A stretch of 64,000 nt of DNA from Ensifer adhaerens. GTDB lineage: Bacteria > Pseudomonadota > Alphaproteobacteria > Rhizobiales > Rhizobiaceae. Both the position numbers and the translations under genes were made by a program. Positions 25,335 through 35,711 of this stretch are shown here, piece by piece. The notes beneath the pieces were generated by a model. The model was not told the origin of the DNA. It did no database searches and worked only from the letters and a program-made list of their open reading frames with translations. The DNA is taken from positions 214,163-278,162 of the forward strand of contig NZ_PNFP01000012.1 of the NCBI RefSeq assembly GCF_002940685.1, written 5' to 3'. How positions within the stretch are numbered: the stretch's first letter is position 1; each line of letters starts with the position of its first letter.

Positions 25335-25916
25335 TCAATTCGTGTGAGTGTTCTTCTGTCGGGCAGACGATTGAGGCTGGCTCTGTTCGCCATCCTTTTC
25401 CGGCGTCTGACGGAAAAGGTTCAGGAAATTGCTGCCGCCGTGCCAAACGTTGCCGCTTGGTCCGTAATCCCGTTGGTCGCGCCCGGATGAGTGGTGCTCG
25501 CTAGGGCTATCGCCGTCGCTATCGCTGTCGCTATCGCTATCGCTATCGCTATCGCTAACGGCAGCACCTCCGCCGCCTGCGCCGGTACCGCCGGGCTCAA
25601 GGCCGGGCTCAGGGCCTGCGCCGCTACCGTCGCCGGTGCCCCAATCGCCGCCACCCCCATGGCCGCCACCCCCATGGCCGACACCTTCTGTGCCGTTGCT
25701 TCCGCCGCCCTCGCCGCTTTCGCCACCCTGGTCGCTGCCGCCTGTGCCGGTTTCACCATTCCCACCGCCGGTATCGGCGCCGTCCGCATGGGCGGCGGAA
25801 ATCCAGGAAAAACCCGCGGCTAAACTGCCGTCATCGTTAAGGTGTGGCAAATCTCCGGCCAGTGCCGCAAGGCCGCCTATCGACAGGGCCGTCAGTCTCA
25901 GCAGGCGCGTCCTCAA
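25335..25916 (-). pseudogene. Truncated paralogue of the S8 protease N-terminus, TTG start
   Basis: A 193-residue exported protein with no catalytic domain. Its start (MRTRLLRLTALSIGGLAALA) aligns closely with the S8 protease at 19374, and its residues 157-176 (NVWHGGSNFLNLFRQTPEKD) align with the TWRGGGNLLDLFRATPE patch just before the protease prodomain. After residue 193 the frame stops, at the point where the protease continues with its prodomain. Between these blocks lies a long Gly/Glu/Thr-rich linker and an eight-fold Ser-Asp repeat. Both genes start with TTG after an AGGAGA site. It is either a decayed duplicate or a free-standing secreted linker protein; the frame itself is intact. 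Confidence 0.7.
25506..25557. repeat. Hexanucleotide tandem repeat encoding (Ser-Asp)n
   Basis: About eight and a half copies of GCTATC (complement GATAGC), with two variant units near the left end, encode the Ser-Asp run of the truncated S8 paralogue. The last four to five copies are identical. A 6-bp unit changes length without shifting the frame. Confidence 0.85.
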
Positions 25917-26086
25917 GTCTTTCTCCTCGTAAACGGCGTTACTCGTCGTCTTGCAAGGCGTCGCAGAAGATCGCAGCCTGGCATGAATGACGGGTTCGCC
26001 GGCGGCGACTTTTGCGTGAGCCTTACATATCGTTCAACCGCTGAGGGGGCAAGCCATTCCCCCAGGGGCCCAGCATCCGCCTTGCC

Positions 26087-26118
26087 GTCGGGAGGGAGTA
26101 CGAGGCGTCCCTCCCGAC
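26087..26118 (-). terminator. Strong hairpin downstream of thiC
   Basis: GTCGGGAGGGA at 26087-26097 pairs perfectly with TCCCTCCCGAC at 26108-26118 around a 10-base loop, 17 bp after the thiC stop. There is no clear U-run, but position and stem strength favour transcript termination or 3' protection. Confidence 0.65.
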
Positions 26119-26135
26119 GTGTTGCGCCTTAACTC

Positions 26136-28022
<1,887 letters not shown>

Positions 28023-28054
28023 TCACCGCACGGAATCCTGGCTTCGATATCTGC

Positions 28055-28163
28055 ACCGTCCCTACGCCAGTATGAACTGGATCAGGTTCAACGGGTCACT
28101 GCGCCACAGCCGGGAAACCGGCCATCCAGCAGAATCTCAGCCCCTTGCGGGACCCCCCTGGTG
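28055..28163 (-). ncRNA. TPP riboswitch (THI element) in the thiC leader
   Basis: Read on the minus strand, the segment has the conserved GGGGCTGAGA at about 28133-28145 (P2/J2-3 region), an internal variable arm, then CCTGATCCAGTTCATACTGG and CGTAGGGA at about 28058-28088, the hallmark of the thi box. It lies about 105 bases upstream of the thiC start. Binding of TPP is expected to block thiC expression, most likely at translation because no terminator stem is obvious between the aptamer and the ATG. Confidence 0.93.
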
Positions 28164-28266
28164 AATGCCTAGATGATAGCCATCGAACGGCCTTGGTCGT
28201 CAAGCGTGAATTCGCCCGCCGATGAAGATGCACCTATTGCGTGCATTTTCGCAATTGGGTTCGATA

Positions 28267-29631
28267 CTAGCGCTCGGCCTTTTCCGGCGTGCCGCGCCCG
28301 GCGTAATCGGCGCGGTTGATGCCGTGGCGCTGGAGCTTGTCGTAGAAGGTCTTGCGCGGAATGCCGAGCGCTTCGATCGTCGCCTTGACGTCGCCGCGCT
28401 GGGCGCGCAGCGCCTCCTTCAGGATCTCCGCCTCATAGCGTTCAAGCCGTTCCGGCAGCGCAGATCCGGGCTGTTCGACCGGCGCAGAAGGCTGTCCGAG
28501 CGGCCCTTCGACGCCCAGCGCCACGCGTTCGGCAAAGTGCGAGAGCTCGCGCACGTTGCCCGGCCAGGCATGGCTCATCAGGTGCCGTTGCACCGCCGGC
28601 GAGATCGCGGGAACATCGCGCTTGAAGCGTTCGGCCGCCCGCGTCAGGAAATGCGAAAAGAGCAGCGGAACATCGTCGCGGCGTTCGCGCAGCGGCGGGA
28701 TTGACAGCGTTACCACGTTCAATCGGAAGTAGAGGTCCTCGCGGAAGTCGCCGCGTTGCGCCGGATCGCCGAGATCGATCTTGGCGGCGGCGATGACCCT
28801 GATGTCGACGGGACGGACCTGGTTGGTGCCGAGCGGCGTGATCTCGCGGGCCTCGAGCACGCGCAGCATCTTCACCTGGGTTGCCGGCGGCATGGCCTCG
28901 ATCTCGTCCAGGAACAGCGTGCCGCCGCTCGCATGTTCGATCCGGCCGATGCGCTTCTTCAAGGCGCCGGTGAAGGCGCCCGGTTCATGGCCGAAGAGTT
29001 CGCTTTCGATCACCGTTTCCGGCAGCGCACCGCAGTTCAGCGCCACGAAATTACCGTTGCGACGCCGGCTCCAGTTGTGGAGCAGGCTCGCCACCACTTC
29101 CTTGCCGCTGCCGGTTTCGCCGGCGACGAGCACGTCGACGTCGGTATCGGCGATATGCCGGATCGTCTGGCGCAGCCGTTCCATGACGGGCGTCTGGCCG
29201 ATCAGCGGCAGGCTGTCGCCGGCCGTCTCCGCCGCCCGTTTCAGCGCGCGGTTCTCCATGACCAGTTTCCGCTTTTCCAGCGCCCGGCGGACGCTCTGCA
29301 CCAGCCGGTCGGCGGCGAAGGGTTTGGGGATGAAGTCGTAGACACCGTCCTGCAGCGCCTGGACCGCCATCGGGATGTCGCCATGGCCGGTCACCAGGAT
29401 CACCGGCAGGTCCGTATCGAAGGCGGCGATACGGCGATAGAGCGCCAGACCGTCCATGCCGGGCATACGGATATCGCTGACGACGATGCCGTCGAAGTCG
29501 CCATCAAGCCTCTCCAGCGCCTCGGTGGCGCTGGCAAACGAGGTGACTGCCAGGCCGGCGAGTTCCAGCGTCTGCGTCATCGCCTTGCGCAGATGGTTGT
29601 CGTCGTCGACGAGATAGACGGTCGGCTGCAT
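28267..29631 (-). CDS. dctD: C4-dicarboxylate sigma-54 response regulator DctD
   Basis: A 454-residue NtrC-family activator. The receiver domain has the phospho-acceptor D53 (VVSDIRMPG) and K103 (IPKPF). The AAA+ domain has Walker A GETGSGKE at 171-178, the sigma-54 contact loop GAFTGA at 218-223, Walker [10 protein letters not shown] and the arginine-finger region. A Fis-type HTH closes the protein ([20 protein letters not shown]). It begins 3 bp after the dctB stop. When phosphorylated by DctB it activates dctA transcription from the -24/-12 promoter at 31624. Assignment rests on gene order with dctB and dctA as well as homology. Confidence 0.95.
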   Translation of the reverse strand: MQPTVYLVDDDNHLRKAMTQTLELAGLAVTSFASATEALERLDGDFDGIVVSDIRMPGMDGLALYRRIAAFDTDLPVILVTGHGDIPMAVQALQDGVYDFIPKPFAADRLVQSVRRALEKRKLVMENRALKRAAETAGDSLPLIGQTPVMERLRQTIRHIADTDVDVLVAGETGSGKEVVASLLHNWSRRRNGNFVALNCGALPETVIESELFGHEPGAFTGALKKRIGRIEHASGGTLFLDEIEAMPPATQVKMLRVLEAREITPLGTNQVRPVDIRVIAAAKIDLGDPAQRGDFREDLYFRLNVVTLSIPPLRERRDDVPLLFSHFLTRAAERFKRDVPAISPAVQRHLMSHAWPGNVRELSHFAERVALGVEGPLGQPSAPVEQPGSALPERLERYEAEILKEALRAQRGDVKATIEALGIPRKTFYDKLQRHGINRADYAGRGTPEKAER

Positions 29632-29634
29632 CGC

Positions 29635-31488
29635 TCAGGCCCTCTTCAGGCGCACCGTGAAGACGGTGCCCTTGTCGCTGGTTTCGACCGTGATATCGCC
29701 GCCATAATCGGCGACGATCTCCTTGGAGATGGCAAGGCCGAGCCCGAGCCCGTCGTCCTTCGAGGTGTTGAACGGCGTGAACAGATCCTCGCGGATGTGT
29801 GGCGGAATGCCCGGGCCGTTATCGCCAACGACGAGCGAAACCGTGCCGGAGGGGCTGTCCTCACAGCGCACACGGATCTCGGCGTCGCCGCGCTCCCCGA
29901 GCGCTTCCAGCGCGTTCTGCAACAGATTGATCAGCACCTGTTCGAGCCGGATGCGGCTGCCGAGCACGCTGAGGCCATTTTCCGGCAGGTCGATGACGAT
30001 CGCATCCATGCGGCCGGCAAAGCGGCTGCGCAGCAGCATCATTGCCCCCTCGATCACGTCGCGCATCGGTGTCGGCTCGGCGACAAAGCGACCCTTGCGG
30101 GCGAAGCTTCTAAGCTCGTCGGTGATGGTGCCGACGCGGTCGGTGAGTTCGGCGATGCTGACGAGGTTTTCGACCGCCGTCTGCTGCTGGCCGCGATCGA
30201 GGAACGTGCGGGCGTTGTCGGCATAGGCGCGGATGGTGGCGACCGGCTGGTTGATTTCGTGCGCGACGCCGGCGGCCACCTGGCCGAGGATCGCCAGCCG
30301 GTTGGCCTGGACCAGCTCCTGCTGAACTGCCTGCAGCTTTTCGCCGGTGCGCCGGTGATCGGCGATCTCCGTTTCGAGATGATCGCGGGCAAGGCTGAGG
30401 TCATGGGTGCGTTCCGCCACGCGGACCTCCAGTTCGTCGCGCGCGGCGCGCTCCCTCGTGGCGACCAGTGTCAGGGCCTGGCGTCGGCGCAGCAGGAAAG
30501 CGGCGAGCGCCAGCAGCGGCACGACGACGGCGAGCGCGAGAAGCCGCGCTTCTCGCGTTGCCGCCGCGATCGCGCCATCGAGTGGTGCCAGTTGTTCCAG
30601 CCGCCAGCTCGTCGTCGGAACCATGGTCTCGACCCGCAGGAACCGCCGTTCGCTGTCGCCGGGCAAGAGCGCGCGCAACTCGCTGGAACCGTCGCTCGTC
30701 GGCTCGATGTCGCGGAAGGGTAGCGGCAGCAGCGAGGCGTCGCCGAATTGCAGGCTGTCGCGGATCGCAGCGACGCGATCGCGCGGAATGGCCCGGGTCG
30801 TCATGAAGCGCCAGGATGGGAAACTGGTGATCAGCACGATGCCGCGCCGGTCGGTGACATAGACCGGCTTGCCGGTGGCGAGCCATTCGGATTCCACGTC
30901 GTCGAACTCGAGCTTGGCGACGACGACGCCGATCGGGCCGTCGGGGCCCTGGACCCGGCGGGAGATATAGAGGCCGGGCCGCTTGCTGACGTTGCCCATG
31001 GCGAAATGCTCGGCCTTGCCGTCGCGCATCGCCATGCGGAAATATTCACGAAAGGCATAGTCGTTGCCGACGAAGCTCGTCGGCTCGCGCCAGTTGCTGG
31101 CAGCGACGGCGATGCCGTCGGTGCCGATCACGTAGATGACAGCGGCATCCGTATTGGCGGCGAGCGCCTGCAGCTTCTCGTCCAGCCGCTGCAGGGTCTC
31201 TGTGCTGCGGGTCGAAAGTGCCGCCTTGACCTCGACATCGTCGGCCAGCACCAGCGGTGTCGAGCGCTGGCGTTCCAAGACGGCGCGCAGCAGCGACGCC
31301 TTCAGATTGGCATCGATCCGGCTCTGGGCGTCGACCGTTTCCAGTGCCCGGGCGCGGCCATACGCGCCGGCGAGAAGGAGTGCTGCGACCAGCAACGCGA
31401 CGGCGAGGCCGGCAAATGCCAACCAGCTGCGGCGCATGGACCGGTCGAGATCTGCCAGGTCGAAGGGGGTGGACGGGGGCTTGAACAT
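29635..31488 (-). CDS. dctB: C4-dicarboxylate sensor histidine kinase DctB
   Basis: A 617-residue inner-membrane kinase. One transmembrane segment at about 22-43, a periplasmic double-PAS/Cache sensor domain to about 310 that binds C4-dicarboxylates, a second transmembrane segment at about 315-334 ([18 protein letters not shown]), a coiled coil, then HisKA with the phospho-acceptor H410 ([19 protein letters not shown]) and a HATPase domain ([30 protein letters not shown]). It lies in front of dctD and diverges from dctA. The start at 31488 has a weak ribosome site. Confidence 0.95.
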   Translation of the reverse strand: MFKPPSTPFDLADLDRSMRRSWLAFAGLAVALLVAALLLAGAYGRARALETVDAQSRIDANLKASLLRAVLERQRSTPLVLADDVEVKAALSTRSTETLQRLDEKLQALAANTDAAVIYVIGTDGIAVAASNWREPTSFVGNDYAFREYFRMAMRDGKAEHFAMGNVSKRPGLYISRRVQGPDGPIGVVVAKLEFDDVESEWLATGKPVYVTDRRGIVLITSFPSWRFMTTRAIPRDRVAAIRDSLQFGDASLLPLPFRDIEPTSDGSSELRALLPGDSERRFLRVETMVPTTSWRLEQLAPLDGAIAAATREARLLALAVVVPLLALAAFLLRRRQALTLVATRERAARDELEVRVAERTHDLSLARDHLETEIADHRRTGEKLQAVQQELVQANRLAILGQVAAGVAHEINQPVATIRAYADNARTFLDRGQQQTAVENLVSIAELTDRVGTITDELRSFARKGRFVAEPTPMRDVIEGAMMLLRSRFAGRMDAIVIDLPENGLSVLGSRIRLEQVLINLLQNALEALGERGDAEIRVRCEDSPSGTVSLVVGDNGPGIPPHIREDLFTPFNTSKDDGLGLGLAISKEIVADYGGDITVETSDKGTVFTVRLKRA

Positions 31489-31529
31489 GGGTCTGATTGT
31501 GCATGTTTTCGCCCTGCCTTCCAGATGAC

Positions 31530-31549
31530 TTGTGCGGAAATCCGCTCAA
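31530..31549. promoter_or_regulatory. DctD upstream activator site (dyad)
   Basis: TTGTGCGGAAATCCGCTCAA is a dyad with arms TTG..GCGGA and TCCGC..CAA, symmetric except for one position pair. It lies about 85 bp upstream of the sigma-54 promoter. A weaker copy beginning TTGTGC at 31497 sits 33 bp further upstream, roughly three helical turns away, matching the tandem DctD sites known ahead of rhizobial dctA. Confidence 0.75.
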
Positions 31550-31623
31550 CTCTTCGTGCTCACCCAGCCATGGGCAGAAAAGATCGTCATTGATTCAATG
31601 GTTTAGCTGACGTCGCGGCGAAC

Positions 31624-31639
31624 TGGCACGGCCGTTGCA
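31624..31639 (+). promoter_or_regulatory. Sigma-54 promoter of dctA
   Basis: TGGCACGGCCGTTGCA matches the -24/-12 consensus TGGCAC-N5-TTGCA exactly, with the invariant GG and GC 12 bp apart. It is 94 bp ahead of the dctA start codon and downstream of the DctD dyad. Confidence 0.95.
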
Positions 31640-31732
31640 AATGACATCCTCATGACAGCCCGAGCTGTCGCGCATCGGAAATTGACCCGGGAGGCCCGGC
31701 ATGACGCCGGACTGGGTCCAGTGGAGGATCTC

Positions 31733-33058
31733 ATGATTATCGACCAATCCGCGGAACCGCGCGGCAAGACACCTTTTTATCGTCATCTCTATGTCCAGGT
31801 CCTGGCGGCGATCGCAGCCGGCATCCTGCTCGGGCATTTCTATCCGTCGCTCGGCACCGAGCTGAAGCCGCTTGGCGATGCCTTCATCCGTCTCGTCAAG
31901 ATGATCATTGCGCCGGTAATCTTCCTGACGGTCGCGACCGGCATTGCCGGGATGACCGATCTTGCCAAGGTCGGCCGCGTCGCCGGCAAGGCGATGATCT
32001 ACTTCCTGACGTTTTCGACACTGGCGCTGATCATCGGCCTGATCGTCGCCAATGTCGTCCAGCCCGGCGCCGGCATGCACATCGATCCCGCCTCGCTCGA
32101 CGTCAAGGCGGTGACGACCTATGCCGAAAAGGCGCATGAGCAGACGATCACCGGCTTCCTGATGGGCATCATCCCGACGACGCTGGTCGGCGCCTTCGCC
32201 GATGGCGACATCCTGCAGGTGCTGTTCATCTCCGTGCTCTTCGGTCTGTCCCTCGCCATGGTCGGCAAGAAGGCCGAGCCGGTCGTCGACTTCCTGCATG
32301 CCCTGACGCTGCCGGTATTCAAGCTCGTCGGCATCCTGATGAAAGCCGCCCCGATCGGCGCTTTCGGCGCGATGGCGTTTACCATCGGCAAGTATGGCGT
32401 CGGCTCGATCGCCAACCTCGCGATGCTGATCGGCACCTTCTACATCACGTCCTTCCTCTTCGTGTTCCTCGTTCTCGGCGCTGTCGCCCGCTACAACGGC
32501 TTCTCGATCGTCGCGCTGATCCGCTACATCAAGGAAGAGCTGCTTCTGGTTCTCGGCACGTCCTCGTCGGAAGCGGCGTTGCCGGGCCTGATGAGCAAGA
32601 TGGAAAAGGCCGGCTGCAAGCGCTCGGTCGTCGGTCTGGTCATCCCGACCGGCTATTCCTTCAACCTCGACGGCACCAACATCTACATGACGCTGGCGGC
32701 GCTCTTCATCGCCCAGGCGATGGACATTCCGCTTTCGCTCGGCGATCAGGTGCTGCTGCTGCTCGTCGCCATGCTGAGCTCAAAGGGGGCTGCCGGCATC
32801 ACCGGTGCCGGCTTCATCACGCTGGCTGCAACACTTTCGGTGGTTCCGGCCGTGCCGGTCGCCGGCATGGCGCTGATCCTCGGCATCGACCGCTTCATGT
32901 CGGAATGCCGCGCACTCACCAACTTCGTCGGCAATGCGGTCGCAACCATCGTTGTTGCGAAGTGGGAAGGGGAACTGGACGAGGCGCAGATGGCGGCCGT
33001 TCTTGGTGGCCGTACGCCGGAAGCCCTGCCGCAGCCGGCCCTGCAGCCGGCGGAGTAA
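31733..33058 (+). CDS. dctA: C4-dicarboxylate transporter DctA
   Basis: A 441-residue DAACS-family symporter that imports succinate, malate and fumarate with protons or sodium. It begins [20 protein letters not shown] and has eight transmembrane helices with the two re-entrant loops; the serine-rich motif [14 protein letters not shown] and the [19 protein letters not shown] motif are intact. From memory it is nearly identical in length and sequence style to S. meliloti DctA, which is the best taxonomic clue in the window. The start at 31733 follows GTGGAGGATCTC; the frame is open further upstream but that part overlaps the promoter region. It is driven by DctBD and sigma-54. Confidence 0.97.
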   Translation: MIIDQSAEPRGKTPFYRHLYVQVLAAIAAGILLGHFYPSLGTELKPLGDAFIRLVKMIIAPVIFLTVATGIAGMTDLAKVGRVAGKAMIYFLTFSTLALIIGLIVANVVQPGAGMHIDPASLDVKAVTTYAEKAHEQTITGFLMGIIPTTLVGAFADGDILQVLFISVLFGLSLAMVGKKAEPVVDFLHALTLPVFKLVGILMKAAPIGAFGAMAFTIGKYGVGSIANLAMLIGTFYITSFLFVFLVLGAVARYNGFSIVALIRYIKEELLLVLGTSSSEAALPGLMSKMEKAGCKRSVVGLVIPTGYSFNLDGTNIYMTLAALFIAQAMDIPLSLGDQVLLLLVAMLSSKGAAGITGAGFITLAATLSVVPAVPVAGMALILGIDRFMSECRALTNFVGNAVATIVVAKWEGELDEAQMAAVLGGRTPEALPQPALQPAE

Positions 33059-33084
33059 GTTTGCCTCCCAAGGCATGACTGCCC

Positions 33085-33184
33085 TGGAGCATCCCGCATT
33101 CAATTCCTTGAAAGCGGACAAGGTGCTCCAGAATCAAAGTGCTAGAGCGTCCTTTGCGCGTTCATGGGAACGCGCGGCGCTCTA
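33085..33184. repeat. RIME-like intergenic palindrome pair
   Basis: Two hairpins lie side by side after dctA. The first has arms TGGAGCA (33085-33091) and TGCTCCA (33124-33130). The second, 33143-33184, has outer arms TAGAGCG/CGCTCTA and inner arms GCGCGTTC/GAACGCGC. A roughly 100-bp element with two large palindromes fits the RIME1 class of rhizobial intergenic mosaic elements. It may also serve as the dctA transcript end. Confidence 0.7.
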
Positions 33185-33234
33185 CCGCAGTCCGAACGCG
33201 GTCCGTGGCAACACGGGCCGCGTCGTCGTTTTAG

Positions 33235-33954
33235 CTATTGACCGCTCAGCTTCATCTTCGACGTCTCGGGAGCGCCTGCGTTCAGATAGGCGATGAACTC
33301 CCGCAGCATCGGCACCCGGCGCGGACGGAAGCTCTCCTCCGTCATGCTGAAATCGACGATGCGGTCGACGCGGAACTTGCGGTAGCCTTCCCTGAGGCAG
33401 CACCAGGCGAGAAGCACCAGCACCCGTTCCAGATAGACGATGGCAAGCGGCAACACCTGTCGGTCGGTCCGCTGCCCGCCGGCATCCACATAGCCGATGA
33501 CGACGGCGCGTTCCTGCCAGGAGGCTTCGCGCAGCAGGGAGACGTCGACGGGCGGCGGATCCCTTTTGTCGAAACGATAGACCTGGGAGACCGCATGAAG
33601 CGCCTGGCGTTGCAACCGATCGGGCAGTGTCGCCGTTATCTTGGAAAGAACGGCGCGTGCGGCTGCCGCGAGATCCGGCTCGCCCATGTGCTGCACCTCG
33701 GCAAGGCCGAGCACCAGCGCCTCGATCTCGAGGCGGGTAAAGGTTTGCGGCGGCAAGGCGATATCCTCCGTCAGCCGGTAACCGAAACCGCGCTCGCCGT
33801 CGATGACGGCGCCGGCAGCCCGCAGACTGTCGATGTCGCGATAGAGCGAGCGCAGCGACACGCCGGTCTCCTCGGCAAGGCGCGCGGCCGTCACCGGGGA
33901 GGGGAGGGTGCGGAGTGCCTGGAGCAGGCGGAACAGACGATCGCTACGAGCCAT
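33235..33954 (-). CDS. WYL-domain (YafY-type) transcriptional regulator
   Basis: A 239-residue DeoR-like HTH plus WYL domain protein. The HTH spans about residues 1-60 (RSDRLFRLLQALRTLPSPVT, TGVSLRSLYRDIDSLRAAGA, DGERGFGYRLTED); the WYL-like ligand domain follows (QERAVVIGYVDAGGQRTDRQ, LPLAIVYLERVLVLLAWC, REGYRKFRVDRIVDFSMTEE). The residues usually written W-Y-L are represented by the IVYLERVLVL segment. It diverges from a glutathione transferase gene 94 bp away and probably controls it. Such YafY-GST pairs occur widely in proteobacteria. The ligand is unknown. Confidence 0.88.
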   Translation of the reverse strand: MARSDRLFRLLQALRTLPSPVTAARLAEETGVSLRSLYRDIDSLRAAGAVIDGERGFGYRLTEDIALPPQTFTRLEIEALVLGLAEVQHMGEPDLAAAARAVLSKITATLPDRLQRQALHAVSQVYRFDKRDPPPVDVSLLREASWQERAVVIGYVDAGGQRTDRQVLPLAIVYLERVLVLLAWCCLREGYRKFRVDRIVDFSMTEESFRPRRVPMLREFIAYLNAGAPETSKMKLSGQ

Positions 33955-34048
33955 GACCGAGAGGATAGATGAAGCCTACTGACGAAAACTGGCAGTTGGC
34001 CGACTGTATATGCTTGGCATCGACAAACACAACCGAGGACCCAAGACC

Positions 34049-34660
34049 ATGTTGACACTCTTTCACGCTCCCCGTTCGCGCTCGTCGCGCATCATCACGC
34101 TGCTTCGCGAACTCGACGCGATTGACAAGGTGGAGATCGAGATCGTCGACATCACCCGAGGCGACGGCAGCGGCGGCAAGGATCCGAGGAACCCGCACCC
34201 GGAGGGCAAGGTGCCGCTGCTCGTGCACGACGGCGTCGTGCTCTGGGAAAGCATCGCGATCATTCAGTATCTGACGGATCTTTTCCCGGAGAAGAAGCTG
34301 GCTCCGCTTGGCGGTGATCCGCAGCGTGGTCGCTATCTCAGCTGGCTTGCCTGGTATGCCGGTGTGGTCGAGCCGGTGCTGATCGCGCAAGCCGCGGGGG
34401 TTTCGCACCCCTATTTCGACGCCACCTTCCGCGGCCCGACAGAGATGGCGGCACGCCTGGCAAACGCGTTGAAGGACAGTCCCTATCTGATGGGGGAGCA
34501 CTACTCGGCGGCCGACCTGCTCTTGCATTCGCCCTTCGCCTGGTACCCCGCGGCAACACCGGATAGCGCCGTCATCAAGGACTGGGTCGAGCGCTGTGGC
34601 GCGCGGCCGTCGCTGCAATGGACTGCGGATTTCGATGCCCGGGTGGCAGCGGTAGCCTGA
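34049..34660 (+). CDS. Glutathione S-transferase family protein
   Basis: A 203-residue cytosolic GST. The thioredoxin-like N-terminal domain opens with MLTLFHAPRSRSSRIITLLR (the Ser cluster supplies the glutathione-activating residue), has the cis-proline EGKVPLLV and the gamma-glutamyl binding WESIAIIQYL. The all-helical C-terminal domain carries YLMGEHYSAADLLLHSPFAW, the N-capping box. The start at 34049 follows GAGGAC. It is probably regulated by the divergent WYL protein. Its substrate is unknown; detoxification of an electrophile is the default inference. Confidence 0.88.
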   Translation: MLTLFHAPRSRSSRIITLLRELDAIDKVEIEIVDITRGDGSGGKDPRNPHPEGKVPLLVHDGVVLWESIAIIQYLTDLFPEKKLAPLGGDPQRGRYLSWLAWYAGVVEPVLIAQAAGVSHPYFDATFRGPTEMAARLANALKDSPYLMGEHYSAADLLLHSPFAWYPAATPDSAVIKDWVERCGARPSLQWTADFDARVAAVA

Positions 34661-34711
34661 CGGCGCCGGCAACGCGCCAATTCCCACCCAGGAGGGGATG
34701 GAGGCGCAAGG

Positions 34712-35212
34712 CTATTTTCGCTTGAGATTGATCTCGCTCGTGACGATCCGCTTGCCGGAAGCGGGATCGACATCGATCGTCTTCAACTGCATCCCGTTGG
34801 CGCCGACCTTGCGTAAGGTCAGGTCGGCGCTGCGGTCGCCATTGACCTCCTTCGCCCATCGAATGGTGAGGTTGATCGCATCGCCGCGTCGTGTGCCATT
34901 GAGCCCGGCGCGGCCGCCGCGAGGGCCGAGATAGGAGCCGCTATAGGTGGACCCGGTAAAACGCAGCTTCGCGTCGATGGATCGCGAAATCAGCAGCATG
35001 CCGCGGCAGACGCCCTCCATCGACAGGGCGGCGTCGCTCGCCTTGGAGCTGAAGTTGCAGGAAATGTTCATCGGCGACATGTGGGCACGGATGCGCACCG
35101 TTCCGGTGCCCGCCCAATTGCCGCCAAGGGTTTTCAGGAACGCACCCTCGTCTGCCCGTGAGGCACTCGTGGACGGCAAGATGAGTGCGGCCATCAGGAG
35201 CCATCGCCACAT
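34712..35212 (-). CDS. Uncharacterised secreted protein
   Basis: A 166-residue exported protein. The signal peptide is MWRWLLMAALILPSTSASRADEG with cleavage probably after SRA or nearby. The mature part looks like a small beta-barrel: LGGNWAGTGTVRIRAHM, NISCNFSSKA, MLLISRSIDAKLRF, GSTYSGSYLGPRGGRAGL and DLTLRKVGANGM suggest repeated strands, as in lipocalin-like or DUF-type periplasmic proteins of rhizobia. Start 35212 follows GGGAGGTGCAGGGC, a strong site. It converges on the GST gene. I do not recognise a named family and assign no function. Confidence 0.78.
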   Translation of the reverse strand: MWRWLLMAALILPSTSASRADEGAFLKTLGGNWAGTGTVRIRAHMSPMNISCNFSSKASDAALSMEGVCRGMLLISRSIDAKLRFTGSTYSGSYLGPRGGRAGLNGTRRGDAINLTIRWAKEVNGDRSADLTLRKVGANGMQLKTIDVDPASGKRIVTSEINLKRK

Positions 35213-35711
35213 GCCCTGCACCTCCCGTTTGGTGGATGCTGCAACACCCCGTTGCCGCACACGAGCGTCAACGCAAGATGTGGCGGCGAAGTTCCTCAGG
35301 GGCTTCTTTATCCGGCCGGATTCCACGGTCGATCAAATCGGACGACGCAGCCGGCAGCCATCAAAAATGTAATCCCCGGCGCTGTTTTATCAGATTTGCG
35401 TGCCCGTGCGCTGCCGTTTCCAGTGCCCTTGTTAACGTTGATCTCCGAAACAGCGTCTCGTCGTCTCCATCCGTAAAAACGGGTAAAGACTTCGTTACCG
35501 TCTAAGTATAGACCTCGATCCGCGCTGTCTGTCCAGTTTAGCTATTGGTCACCGGGGCAGGAGGGGACTGGTTTATGTTCGGTGTCACGTGTTTTTTGCT
35601 TTCTTCAATTGCTCGGGGTGGCCGGATCCGCCTTGAGGCACCCGCCAGCCACCGGTTCATTTCAAGCGGTCGCACGCAGCGAACAGCGGCTACGCTGCCA
35701 GGAGGCTGCCC
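35213..35711. other. 499-bp intergenic region without a recognised gene
   Basis: Between the minus-strand secreted protein and the plus-strand protein at 35712. Around 35370-35560 it becomes AT-richer than its surroundings and should hold promoters. No convincing coding sequence, RNA gene, repeat or clear operator was seen. Confidence 0.5.

Noticed and set aside
28756..30723. A 655-codon open frame on the plus strand across dctD and dctB
   Set aside because: Antisense to two clearly recognised genes, with an unnatural His/Asp/Arg-rich composition.
31586..31598. TTGATTCAA near dctA as a further FNR box
   Set aside because: The half sites are fused without the 6-bp spacer, so it cannot bind FNR/FixK in the usual way.
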